The position numbers were made by a program, and so were the translations under genes. 38,346 bases of DNA, taken from NCBI GenBank assembly GCA_029834535.1, contig JAQMWT010000639.1:1-38346 (forward strand), written 5' to 3'. How positions within the stretch are numbered: position 1 is the first letter of the stretch; each line of letters starts with the position of its first letter. Of the stretch, positions 27,254 to 38,346 are shown piece after piece. Source of the stretch: Chrysophaeum taylorii. Its lineage: Eukaryota; Sar; Pelagophyceae; Pelagomonadales; Pelagomonadaceae. A model generated the notes under the pieces. That model saw nothing but the letters and a program-made list of their open reading frames with translations, was not told where the DNA came from and ran no database searches.

Positions 27254-28524
27254 ATGATGGACTTTAACGCGGGAGCCTTGTGCGAGACGGAGCCTGCGAC
27301 GGCGCGCGCCGAACCTGTTGAGCAGGCCGATGCCAACAACCGTTTGGTCAACGAAGAAGAAGTGCTCGAAGACGAGGACGACATCGACACGCCCGTCACG
27401 TTCCTGCATGTCGAGGACCTCGCCGCCCACGGTGCACACGCAGGGGAGATCTCCAAGCTACGGAAGGTGCGCTCTTGTTGGCTTTCTGACTGCTTGCCCG
27501 ACAGATAGCGCGCAGCGCGGACTGACGACTGTTGGGCTCGTTGCAAGCGCGTCGATGCGAGAACTGATCGAAGTGCCAGGGCTTTCGACAGAGCGCGCCG
27601 ACTTCTTGCGCAAGAAAGCCAAACTGATCGACGGTAAGTCCGGCGTCGTCTTCGCCTCGGGTCTGGACCTCGTGCAATCGATGAAGACCAAGATTACGAC
27701 CGGCAGCGCCGCGCTCGACGCGCTCATCGGTGAGATTGGACCCGGGGTTGGACGTGTCGACGTCAGTCGAGCTGCTTCAGGTGGTGGCGTTGAGACGAAG
27801 ACTATCACTGAGGTGTACGGCGACAGCGGAACGGGCAAGACTCAACTCTGCCACGCGCTGTGCGTGCGGACTCAATTCGCTCGAGACCAAGGTGGCGCCG
27901 AGGGCTGCGCGCTGTACATCGACACAGATCAGACGTTCCGTCCAGACCGAATCCAGCAGATCGCGGAGGCCGTTGGTTTCGGTGAGGATCGCCGTGATAT
28001 GCTGTTTCGTCCGAGAGTACCACGGCGCAGACCCACAGCAAATTCTGGGGAACATTGTCGTGATCAAGGCCACCAGCTTCGATCATCAATGCGAAATCGC
28101 AACCGCGGCGACTCGCGTGCTTGCAGATCCACCGAGTGGCGAGTTTCGTCTCATCATTGTGGATAATATCATGACCCACCTGCGCGCCGAGTATGCTGGC
28201 CGCGGAGAGCTTGCGGCACGACAGCAAGCCCTTAACAGTCACCTTCGTTGGCTCAAGCAGCTTGCTGACGAGTTCGACTGCGCCGTCGTGGTCACGAATC
28301 AGGTCTCCACAGTTCCCGAGGCTTTCGGCATGGGCGGGGCCACCGTCAAGCCCTGCGGCGGGCCAGTCCTAGCTCATAGCGCCCCGATGCGAATCTGGTT
28401 GCGCAAAGGGCGCGCACAGCAAAAAAAGGCCACGCTTGAGCATTCAGCCTTCATGCCTAAAGGTAGCACTCCTGTGTCTATTTGTCGCGCCGAGACATAC
28501 ACAGGCGCTTGTCGTCCTGTCTGA
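27254..28524 (+). CDS. RadA/DMC1/RAD51-family recombinase, four exons (copy 2)
   Basis: Exons 27254-27466, 27516-27729, 27781-27981 and 28031-28524, with the same introns of 49, 51 and 49 bases. The 373-residue product is identical to copy 1, with Walker A, Walker B, the degenerate FASG polymerisation motif and the C-terminal LRKGR block all intact. No copy-specific damage is seen. Confidence 0.93.
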
Positions 28525-29877
28525 GACTTTTTTGAAGCATGCGAGCGCGCGCAGGCGACTGCCTCTTCTCCATAGTAGCTGCAGGGATCGTCGACGCGAT
28601 TGAAGGAGCTTAAGAGCTTGTCCCTTGCAATAGAAATAGAATAGACAAGAATGAAGTTTATCGGGCTTTTCCTTGTCGACGTGGCACGTCGCGCTGAATG
28701 TCTCGAAGAAGTCGTTCTCGCTCTCGAGCTCAAAATATCCATCCGTCCAAAGCTTACCGATGTCTAACTTCATGCCACGATTTCATTGCGCATGTGCGCA
28801 CACCACGACGATTTTGACCGCGCACACCAATGACGACGCACAAAAATTGACCGTCGCGGTTTACCCTCGCACCACCGCGCCACACCGCCTCGATATAAGA
28901 AACAACCAGTCCGAGTCCCAACTACAACTATTTGTCTTGCTGAATGGTGCCGGCCTCTCAGAGACTAACGTCAGCTAGACGAGCGCACGGAATCACAGCT
29001 AGCTAGCGCTCAACGAGTTTATCGGTCGTGGCTAACAGACGTGGGAATATTTTGAGTACGAATTAGACTTCGAGTGTCGCATGTTATCGAAAACTCCATA
29101 CATGGCGGCACTCACAATGAGCATACGTCGTCGGGCGTGTGTTCACACACCGCAATGGTAGTGGACTCGGGTCGAGACGTCACCCCGGGCGTAGGCGACT
29201 TGGGAGCGTTTAATCTATTTATGGCCTATCGATCTACTTGTTCAGACGTGTTTGATCTTGCAGATCCCACTTTGCATCGCTTGATTCAAAACACTAGTCT
29301 CCAGCGCCGTAGGCGACAGGCTTTGCATGTTCGAATCAGTCGCGCGCTCCAGTCTTGAGACATCCGAAACGCTGAATACACCTAAGCAAGCTCATCTCGC
29401 TTCGCCTAAAGAGCTAGAAGTGATGGTGTCACCACTGGCCCGCAACCCAGGAGTTCAGACTCCTGGTATGCGCGCGCGCACACATGTCAACGGCAAACCC
29501 GTGGATTTGTGGCAAATCCAGATATATCGGAGGTGGGATCTGGCTCAGCTCATCCGAACGAGTCAAATAAAACAGCCCGTAGCCTTCGGATAAAATACAC
29601 ACTGGGAAGTAGCCTTCGCCTTTGCTGACGTCGCAAATTGTGAACACAATAGTTTTCAGTGACCTCCTGTCCACCAATCCGCCTCGTCGGAGTTGAACGA
29701 GGTGTTCGCAGTTGCTTCGGAATCGCTTCAAGCAGCTGATAAATCATGCTGAAAGCATTGCTGGAAAACTAGAGAATCAAGCACGCGTCTTCGCCACAAC
29801 ATATATTATCGAATTGCACGCGCACATCGAAGACATTCGTCTAACCGTGGCGAGTCTTATTCGTGTCGACTAGATAG

Positions 29878-30396
29878 TTATAGAAAATCAAGGTCTGCGA
29901 TGTCTGAGCTGACATCGGATGCCAAATCTGTCTCATTTTCACAGGCTGCCTCGAGCTCGCGCAGGTGCGTTTCGAGGCAAGCCTCGAACCGTTGGAGTTC
30001 GTCAAGAAAAGGTGGCGGGGTCTGCTGTGAGCCGATGTTGGTGTGGTAGTTGCGTGTCGAGCTCAGATCTCGCTCAGTGCATCGCTGCTCGCGACGGTAT
30101 GAGATTGTCATCAAGAGTGCGACTGCGACCCCGATGAATGCCCACCGCCCGAATGCTGCAGGCCGAAGAGCGAAATGTTGCGGGAGAATCGAATCGTGAT
30201 CTCTCGATGTCGAGGGGGCGTGCCACGTTGTCGTGGTGTGCTTGGTGGGCCGATGAGGCTGGCTGAATAACCACCGAATGGTCAAAAGCACCCACAAGGT
30301 GCGCATTTTGATGCTGAAAGAGTGTATTGAACTGATTCGGGCCGACCACTGAAATCTCGTGAAAAAAATTGGACTGGAGAATTTCGTGTTGCACAA
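29878..30396 (-). CDS. putative small membrane protein of unknown function (copy 2)
   Basis: Identical to the frame at 17550-18068: transmembrane helix at residues 82-100 and acidic helical C-terminus. Confidence 0.4.
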   Translation of the reverse strand: MCNTKFSSPIFFTRFQWSARISSIHSFSIKMRTLWVLLTIRWLFSQPHRPTKHTTTTWHAPSTSRDHDSILPQHFALRPAAFGRWAFIGVAVALLMTISYRREQRCTERDLSSTRNYHTNIGSQQTPPPFLDELQRFEACLETHLRELEAACENETDLASDVSSDIADLDFL

Positions 30397-31601
30397 TACA
30401 GACTGAACTTATTATTCTGAACGGATTCGGGTATTTTTAAACGTCGACTGCTTAATAAAGTGGCAAAGGCGGTGAGACAGCGCGCGAGGGGGTGAGTGAG
30501 CTCGAAGGATTCGGGGGATTGTCAAGCGCTGCCAAAAGTGAGCGAGCCCTCGTAATTTCCCCAGGCTGCAACCCCTGCCTCTCGTGGACAACCACCACGT
30601 GACTATCAGAGAGTGACAACTCGTACAACGAGTCAACTTGAAGCGAGAGCAGCGTGTAGCTTGTGTTCGCGCAATACGAACTATGGGCCAGCTCAGTACG
30701 CGGGGCGTAGGCTAATCCCACGGCCCTAGCACGCTGGATCAGAATCAGAGAGCGTTTAGACAGGAGGCGTAGAATGGAGAATTTAGTTGAAATTGAGTGC
30801 CTGTCGCCATGCGACACGTTTTGGCTGGAGATCAACTCCGTCGTCACCTTACTTCTTATTTATTTTTTTGCGCCACCCCGTCCCACTGCGAAGTTCCGCC
30901 TGCCAACCGTCCGCCCGGGAGGCGAACAGGTGCCAACCGGGACGGCGCAAGGCGAGTTCAGAAGGGGCACCATCCTCCATCGCGACCGTGCGTGCGTGAG
31001 ACCAGGGTCAAAGAGAAAAATCAAAGGGCATTTGTACGTTGGCTGCTACGAGGAGGAGTGCGAGTGTGAGCACGCAGGGCGCTCATTGGTTCGGGAATGT
31101 GTGAGTGGCTGGATGAACTCTAAGCGCACTTAAATTTTAAGGTGGACTGCTAAGAGGAGGAGTGTGAGCGTGAGTTGTGTTCGGTGGTCAAACTCTAAGG
31201 GAATTTCATGGTCGACTGCTAAGAGGGGGGATGCGAACGTGAGCACGAAGGGCGTTCGGTGGTTTTGGGGGTTGTGTGAGGACGTGAGTGGTGCCTGCAA
31301 GGCAAATGTATGCCGAGGCCTAGTCGGGGTCATCGTCGAGCCGCGGGGCAGGCGAAGAAGAGATGAGGGTCCCCGCCCGCACGTTGTGCGCATGCTGCCG
31401 CCGGATGTACGTGCGACGGAGTGTGACGTCCTAAACTCTAAGGGTCGCAGGTGGGGGCGAGAGAAGGAGAGAGGGGTATGCAGAAGTTTCAGAAGTGATG
31501 AGGGTAAGAGATAAATTCACAAGATCGTTGCTTTGAGCAACGGTTTGCTCTACTAACCGATCGATTTTGTCGCAAACTAACGAACGCTCTTGAGAGAAAG
31601 A

Positions 31602-32369
31602 ATGAATTCAGACAGCGCCGCGGACGACGAGATCAGCTTGGGCGATGCTTCGAGCGTGCTGAGTGCTGCAGAGGAACTCGATGATCTCCCGGAAGCGCCG
31701 AAGGGCACGGTCGAACAATCTTGCGAGACAACGCCATCGCGGGAGCATAATACGGGAGGTTGCGGGGACACCTTCGAGCAGGGACCCGCAGAGCTCTCGC
31801 AGGACAGTACCGCCGCAAACTCGAGCCCCTCGCTGAAGCGAAAGGAAGTTGTGAGATCACAACCTTCGGCAAAGAGGATTGCAGTCGACGAGCCTTCGAC
31901 ACAATTGAGCCGCGCGGCGGAGCTATGGCGCAGAGAGTGTCAAAGTCAACTTAGCGCGGAGGATGCCAAAGCTGCCTGGTTAGCGCTTGATATCGCAGAA
32001 CGCGAACGGTTCGAGGCTCGCGTCGAGGTCTTGCCTTCCCGCCCCATCGCGCGACGAGAGCGATACGGGGTGGCGAAACCACTTCCAAAAATTGTGCCAA
32101 AAGTTCGTGGTATTCGCATCCTAGGCGCTACGAGACCAGCTCTTCTTGGTCCTGAACTCCCAATTCCCGTGCGAGGAAGAAAGAAGCACGGAAACTCGAT
32201 CAAATCAAAGTCGGGAAACGATTACTTCACCAAGAAGCTCATGGCGAACGGTTGGAGAGTGCAGGCCCAGGGGACCCAAGTCACATTCTGGAGTCCGGGC
32301 ATCCCGTCGATTGCTTTCTCCTCGTTATCTCAGATTGCCAAGGCTTTTCCGCACCTGGTCCCCAATTAG
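31602..32369 (+). CDS. 255-residue nuclear-type protein with HMG-like helix and possible MBD-like C-terminus (copy 2)
   Basis: Identical to the product of 19273-20040. The start ATG is preceded by the same AAAGA context, and the candidate AATAAA lies 212 bp after the stop. Confidence 0.6.
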   Translation: MNSDSAADDEISLGDASSVLSAAEELDDLPEAPKGTVEQSCETTPSREHNTGGCGDTFEQGPAELSQDSTAANSSPSLKRKEVVRSQPSAKRIAVDEPSTQLSRAAELWRRECQSQLSAEDAKAAWLALDIAERERFEARVEVLPSRPIARRERYGVAKPLPKIVPKVRGIRILGATRPALLGPELPIPVRGRKKHGNSIKSKSGNDYFTKKLMANGWRVQAQGTQVTFWSPGIPSIAFSSLSQIAKAFPHLVPN

Positions 32370-35300
32370 TTTATGCATCAATGTGCCTTCGCGTCCTAAA
32401 TGCATCTGGGCGGACGAAACCTCCGCGAAGCCCCTAATAGCTACGCCCTCCCGCAGCTCATTGCGCTATTTTATGTGTCTTGCGCTAGATAGGAGCACGC
32501 TGTGCGCCGGAATGCTTCGTATTACTCCCGAGCCAAGTCCTCGCGCCCCAACATAGCTCGAGACTCCCTTAGAATAACATAATAAAACGTGTAGCACCTC
32601 GCCGTCGCTCGTGAGACAAAGAACTGAACTGTGCTGCTCCTAGCCTCGGCTACTAAGGGCGACCTGCGTCCACATCCCGCGCACGGGCGACTTTATGAAA
32701 TGTCGTTTAAAGCATCGAGCACAGTCCAAAGAGCACGACGTGACACTCGCACAAACAAGCAGATAGGAACGGGTAGTTGTAAGCAGAAGCCAAGACTCCT
32801 GGGCTGCGGACTTGGCATACGAGACGCCGGAACTCCTTGCCCCTAGACGATGCTCTTAAAGTTTCCAAGACATGCTCTGCTTTCGTATGCATCTTAACAC
32901 TTCTGTGCGATTTCTCTTTACGTCCGAAGCCCCGCACATCGCAAACCAGCTGCAGGAGTTGGGCAGGAGTTGGAGCTAGGAGATTTCAACGACGCACGCA
33001 ATTCTGCAGTATTGCTCCAAGGATTCGAAATCGTTGGACTTGCTTTTATATGGGTGGTCATTCAGTTTCGAAGTCTCCGCGCATTGTCACTTCAAACCGT
33101 CTCCGCGGAACCGCGCGCGGGGTCGAGAGTTCTGCGTTGTGGCGACGACGTGTGGGTTATTCATTCTCGGGTCATCCCATATCGCTTCAAGAGTCTTCGC
33201 TCGGATGCTCGAAACGACCCCGACTCAGCTGCGAACACGGGGTTCGACTTTCGCATACGACTGGCTGTCGCTAGCGTTTGCGCGCGGCAAACTCAAGAGG
33301 TCTCAGTTTCTCAGTTCGAGACGTCAACCCGAAGGTATGCGACTCCACGACGTGTACATTATGTGTGTAGGCTGTCAGTTTCTTTATTTACGTGTTCCGC
33401 TCTCCAGATCCTAGCTGGGATCGCTGGATTCGCCACTAGTGTGCGGCGCGATTCATGACAGTCCCACGCGCGCGCGCACGCGCGCGCACTGTATGTGACT
33501 GAACTTGTGGGTTGCGAACTTGGAGAACGTCACGCCATCACTCCAAGCTATTAGCAGATGAGCTTAGGCGTCGCTCAGCTCTTCGCATGTATATAAAGAC
33601 TGTGGTGGATAATTGATAGAATTAAATGCGTTCGGCGCGCGCGCGCGAATCGCTTGAGTTTGAGCTTTGGGCAGCAAACAGCACACACTTGTTTCTAGGA
33701 TCCGTGTTCTAGCGACTCGCAATCGTCGAGGTTGAGTTGACATGTGTGGTCATTCGGGCTCGAGGTCTCTGAGCAGCGTTGTCAGCACCGACCTTTTTTG
33801 TAAAAAATAGTTGCGCGCACGAGATCGAGAGGATCTGGTTGTGGCGGCAACGTCCGCGTAGTTCTCTAGTCCCTTGCCTACTTGCTTCAAATGAGTTCGT
33901 TCTGTTCCTCGAAACGAACCCGAATGAGCTGCGAACACATTCTTTCGACTCCTACGCGTAGGTTTGTCGGACGGTCGTTCGCGCGGATGTTCGCGCATGA
34001 ACTGTAGTGGTCTCAGTTCGAGACGTCAGCCCGGGCGAAGGCGCCTCCACCGCTTGTATTATTCTATCTATAGGTTATCGGTTTATTCTTTCAGATGTGT
34101 TTAGCCACGCAGATCCAACGATGGATCGTTGGATTTGGCACTAATATCGTCGGCCCGGTTGTTGATACATGCTACGGGATGGCCGCGCGCGCGAACTACA
34201 CGTGACTGAGTATTTGAGCTGCGGACTCTCGAGGCGCGAGGCCAATACTCCGAGCTACTACTAGATGCGTTCCGAAGGGCCTCGCGTATAATTTGCTCTG
34301 CTCTTGAGCTGTCTCTGATTAGTTCCACGCGATTGACTCCACGAATTTCACGCGCGCAAACTGCGGAAGTAAGAGCTTGAGATTCTGAACGTCTCCCTCA
34401 CTAGCCTATATTGTGCGATCTTGCGATGCACAGTAGTTGGAGCCGTGTTGGCGTGCGCGGTGATTCAGACCCGATGTCTTTGCGTGTTAAAGGACTCGAC
34501 GATCTCTTGTGATGCCCGCGCACAGCACCGCGAATAGCCGACAGCACCAGGTCGTGGTGACGACGCGTGCGTGGTTCTCTTGTTCGCCCCCCTACTCGTC
34601 GAGTGTGTTTGCTCAGTGGATTGATTGCGGTTCTGGCTCTGCTGTGAGCGTTTCGTTTGAATTTCGCGCGTCTGATTGTCGGACACGTGTTCGCGCGGAA
34701 ACGGTCGTGGATCAGTTCGAGGCGTCAGCCCGCGAGTATGCGACTCCGCAGTGCGCATTCTATGTGCAGGCTATCGGCGTACTTGTTCAGATGTGTCAGC
34801 AATTCAGATCCAACCTCCTATCTCTGGATTTGCTATTTTCAGTTCATTAAATCCAGGACCTGGTCCGTGCAACCGTTGTGCGCACGCGCGACCACACACT
34901 CTAGGAGTCAGATCTTTGGGGCTGAGGACTTCGCATGCAAGACACCATCAATCATGGCTACTTGGCGATGCGTTTCGCAGTTGTTTCGATGTGTCGAGCT
35001 GTTCGGTTGTCTCAAGTCTAGTGCGCGTGATTGACCCGAAACGTGCAGCGCGCACGTGGTAGTGGCCACGTTGCGAGACTTCAGCCGAGCGTGGAATTTC
35101 CACGGTGTGTATTCTATCTGTGGGCTATCCAATTGCTGGTTCACACGCTTCGTTCATTCAGATCAAACGTCGGATCGCTGGACTTGCCACAAGTGCGACT
35201 CGCTGGTTGCCCACGGGTGCAAAATCAATCGGCACAGTCCAGGAGTCTAAACTAATGGACCGAGGACTTCGTACACGTGACACCATCAATCGTAGCTACC

Positions 35301-36520
35301 AAGGCCTGGGAGTTGCTAATACGTCTTCAACTCCTCAGGTGTCTGCAGACTTGTACGGGCGACTGACTCCAATATTCGAAGCCCGTCACTCTCGGCACAC
35401 GAACTTGAGCGGATTAGAGCTTGAGGTAGAGACGGGCGCTCACGCACATCCAAACTTGGTGCTGTCATAGTGCGCAATCGTTGGAGCTGCTTTGGCGCGT
35501 GTGGTCATTCAGCCCCAACGTTTCAGAACATTGTCGGGTGGCCGATCATCCCTATTGGATGTGCGTGCGAAACTAGAGAGGACAAGATTGTGATGATGTC
35601 GGGTGCGTGGTTCTCATGTCCCGCACTTACTCTTCTTTGGTTATAACTCCTCGGTTGTTTCAAACAATTCCGACCCAGCTGCGAACACCGCGTTCATCGA
35701 TCGCGTCTCGGATTGTCTGGTGTTTATTGGCAAAAATATTGTCTGGGTCTTTGCTCTTCACGTCAGCCCGCGGGGTCTTCGCTCGACACGTCAGCCCTTG
35801 CGCAAGAAAGCCGCTTCGTGGGACGTCTCTCTTTCTTAAGCTATTGTTGCACATGCTTAGGTCCTGAATTAAGTGCACGGATTTATTCCAGCCCCAGCTG
35901 AACTAATTGACACGTTACGAGATTCGCTCGTCGTGTCGAGAGGCGTGTGGCCGTGCACACTAATTGCGGCAGCGAACAGGGGCGGGCATTATTTCTGTCG
36001 GGAAGACCAATTCCTAATCTCGTGCATTCTAATCCCGCAACCGCCTCGGCCAAGCACGGCCGTTCCGAACAAAGTCTCGTAATCTCAAACTCCCATTTTG
36101 ACTGTAACGAATGATGCCCTCACCCAGTTGCTTGATCTAGCCGCTCGTTCATGACACGAGAGGCTTTTCCGGCCATTTCGCTATCTCCGGCTCCTTGTAC
36201 CGCCCCGCAATTATCCGTACCAGCCTGTCTGTAGGAACTGTTTTGCCAGCGATCCAATAAACTAAAGACTCACTCCGAACAATATATATTAACAAAATAT
36301 TCAATCGAACCAACCACTGATCAACCAAGTGCGTCTTAGAAGCATCATGACTGTGGTGTCTACACCACATTTGGCCGCAGGCGCTCAAGCACCGAGTCGG
36401 TATACTGCTCTGTATGTACTTCATCAGAACACACACGAGCTCGCGTTAGTACGCACGAAAACATAGAAGCTTCGTGCGCTCTCGGTCGATCAAGACTACG
36501 GTGCGGTGCCGACGAGCGAC

Positions 36521-37663
36521 ATGGTCGATGAGATGCTTCGAGCGTCGCGTGGCGAATCGAGACCCGAACGGTGCACAACGGTGAGCGAGGCGCAGTCGGT
36601 CGATATTGTGACCAAGTTCATCGAGCTCACAGTCTACACGATTCTTTACCTGCGCAAGATCGTTCCCGAGGAATGCTTCGAAAAAATGGACCTTGGAGGC
36701 GGCCACGCGTGTCCGTGTCTCGAGCTCAGCGCGGGCGGGCAAACTGGTGCGAATGCCCGAGTGATCCAATCGTGGATTTGTCGTGGACTCCGCACAGCAA
36801 TTGCCATGCGATACCTCAAATCTGCGACGTTTATCATCGCCGACGACCAAGAGTGCTCTCAGGAGCAGTATACTTTTCGCCTTGCATACCCGTGCAGCGA
36901 AAAGATCCAGGTGTCGATGAGCGGACCGCGCGACACTGGACGAGAATTACTCCTGGACAGCGCGCCCGTGTTCAAACAACTTCGACAAATATGGCTCGAT
37001 CTTACACTGCTGACGAGCGGTCTTCCTCTACCCGCCGACGAAGAGCGCCTTGTTACGATGAAACTCTCGTACACAAGTATTACGCCGCATGGTTACAACC
37101 CGCCCTGCTTTCGCACGTGCGCCGCCGATGCGTTTGACTTCGCCAACTCGGGCCCTGCTTCGTCCGTCGCTGTTGGAGGAGAAGGGTTGAACGGCGCCTA
37201 CCACAGCTGCAAGCTGGTGTACAAGGGACCTCAAATAAGTCTGTCGGACTCATTGCGCGACGGTCAGCCGAACTGGTCCTCGAAAGGCACATCACTCGCC
37301 AGCCATTGTTGGCAAACAAACAATAAGACATGCAATTTAGATGAGTGCGCAAGTGCTGACAACAACAAAAGCAACAACGACGACGATGGAGACGACGACG
37401 AAAAAACGCGTATCTCGGCTGGCCCCGACACCCTAGAGGTCTACGGGCACGCGTCGGAATTGAACTCGTCGAGAAAAAGGCCGCGCAGCCTGGCTGGCGA
37501 ACTGTTGTCACCGCCAGGTTCAACGTGCGTTGAGCACTCGCTAACCGACACTCAAGACCCGTATTACCACGTCGTGAGCTCGCAGGATTCACAGGTCACG
37601 AAGTACATGCGCTACACCATGTGTCGAGAGCCCATCTCCTTCACACAACCCGACCTCTGCTGA
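36521..37663 (+). CDS. Hop1/HORMAD-like HORMA-domain protein (copy 3)
   Basis: Third intact copy, with a predicted product identical to the other two. It is the only complete gene of copy 3 inside the window; the Shugoshin and recombinase genes would lie beyond the right edge if the unit continues. Confidence 0.92.
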   Translation: MVDEMLRASRGESRPERCTTVSEAQSVDIVTKFIELTVYTILYLRKIVPEECFEKMDLGGGHACPCLELSAGGQTGANARVIQSWICRGLRTAIAMRYLKSATFIIADDQECSQEQYTFRLAYPCSEKIQVSMSGPRDTGRELLLDSAPVFKQLRQIWLDLTLLTSGLPLPADEERLVTMKLSYTSITPHGYNPPCFRTCAADAFDFANSGPASSVAVGGEGLNGAYHSCKLVYKGPQISLSDSLRDGQPNWSSKGTSLASHCWQTNNKTCNLDECASADNNKSNNDDDGDDDEKTRISAGPDTLEVYGHASELNSSRKRPRSLAGELLSPPGSTCVEHSLTDTQDPYYHVVSSQDSQVTKYMRYTMCREPISFTQPDLC

Positions 37664-38069
37664 CCCTCTGTTCTATGTCGTTGCCTTGCACTACGACGTT
37701 GCGCGGGTCTCAAACCCAGACGCTTATGCACTCCCTGATACTGGCGAGCGCGGTACCTCGCGCAAGATCATCCGATCCGCAGACGAAACTACAATCAGCA
37801 CGCGCACTGCGCTCCTATCACTCTGCATTCTACCTCCCTCAGTCGCGAATAACCTATTTCGAGCACGCAACTCACGTTCCCCAACACCTCTGCTAGGTTT
37901 GCGCTCGAGGGCAAGCTCTTCGGATATACTTAAATCGCTCGAGTGATCGGGTGCGTAGAATACGGGAACCTCGCAGGGCCAATCGATGAGTTGCAGGGCT
38001 CGGAGTTGCGCGTCACAACTTTGCGTTTGAAAATGAATGTGCTCTCCTGCTATCGACTTTTGGAGTGTA

Positions 38070-38346
38070 AAGTGTTGTTCGCCTCGAGATTCAATGACTC
38101 AGACACGTGTACCTGTTCGCGCTCAGACCACGAGTCATAAACCGCGCAGTCACTGACCCAACAGTAAGCGAACTCTCCATGCGATTACGACGTTACACCT
38201 CAGCTATTCTCACCTTTATATTGTCACCATTGACTCTCCGAAGACCTGTTATCGATGCCTCGATAGCCTCTCGCGGCCTCTCGAATTCCTTGTGTCTCCG
38301 ATAGTGTCACGGTTTTATTCGACTACTTAGTCTAGACACCCTATGT
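38070..38346 (+). other. rearranged, indel-rich end of copy 3
   Basis: Compared with copies 1 and 2, single-base gains and losses appear every 10-40 bases from about 38070, many in short homopolymers (for example TTT to TT, CCC to CC). At about 38140 the sequence jumps from the equivalent of 13482 to 13980, deleting about 497 bp including the 95-codon ORF. The final 40 bases match the equivalent of about 14150-14186 with several changes. The pattern resembles unpolished long-read sequence at a contig end. Confidence 0.75.

Larger units (their letters stand above)
21081..33409 (+). repeat. 12.3-kb tandem unit, copy 2
   Basis: Complete second copy, head to tail with copy 1 without spacer. All genes of copy 1 recur at +12,329, or at +12,328 between the single-base indels at about 26637 and 31216. 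The junction at about 21080 joins the end of the dispersed-repeat tail of the unit directly to its CG-rich beginning. Confidence 0.97.
33410..38346 (+). repeat. 12.3-kb tandem unit, copy 3, cut by the window edge
   Basis: Third copy, 4.9 kb present. It shares the copy 2 variants in its first 530 bp. It appears identical to copy 2 up to about 38070, where single-base indels become frequent. About 497 bp, equivalent to 13483-13979, are missing at about 38140. Confidence 0.95.

Noticed and set aside
1..38346. tRNA, rRNA or CRISPR arrays
   Set aside because: GTTCGAATC-like strings (for example near 17000) lack a foldable cloverleaf. No rRNA-like sequence is recognised, and the only regular arrays are the 35-bp motif and minisatellites without spacer structure.

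Overview
The window is nuclear DNA of a eukaryote. The evidence is a Ty3/gypsy-type retrotransposon, a coding gene interrupted by three short GT-AG introns, a SINE-like insertion with target-site duplication, and homologues of eukaryotic meiosis proteins. Very short introns (49, 51 and 49 bases) and CpG-rich, GC-moderate DNA fit a compact protist, algal or fungal-like genome. I cannot name the lineage.

Layout. (1) 1 to about 4561: the pol part of a Ty3/gypsy LTR retrotransposon, cut by the left edge. Reverse transcriptase, RNase H and integrase motifs are all present but split by at least four single-base-type frameshifts. (2) About 4562 to 6734: a putative 3' LTR, TCTG-type microsatellites, a 35-bp motif in three direct copies plus one inverted copy, a repetitive charged ORF, and a SINE-like element flanked by a 13-bp direct repeat. 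(3) About 6735 to 8750: a diverged, internally deleted relative of the downstream repeat unit ('unit 0'). (4) About 8752 to the right edge: a head-to-tail tandem array of a 12,329-bp unit, two full copies and a 4.9-kb third copy, nearly identical to each other.

Each full unit carries, in order: a repeat-rich 2.7-kb segment without convincing genes; a Hop1/HORMAD-like HORMA-domain gene (+); a small basic ORF (+); a Shugoshin-like gene (-); a RadA/DMC1/RAD51-family recombinase gene with three introns (+), divergent from Shugoshin across 136 bp; a possible small membrane protein (-); a SINE-like fragment and degenerate minisatellite; and a 255-residue nuclear-type protein (+).

Three independently recognisable chromosome/meiosis proteins (axis HORMA protein, centromeric cohesin protector, strand-exchange recombinase) lie within 4.4 kb on a unit that has been tandemly amplified. 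This physically linked, amplified meiotic gene set is the main point of interest. The near-identity of the copies and the indel-rich right end mean that assembly artefact must be excluded first.
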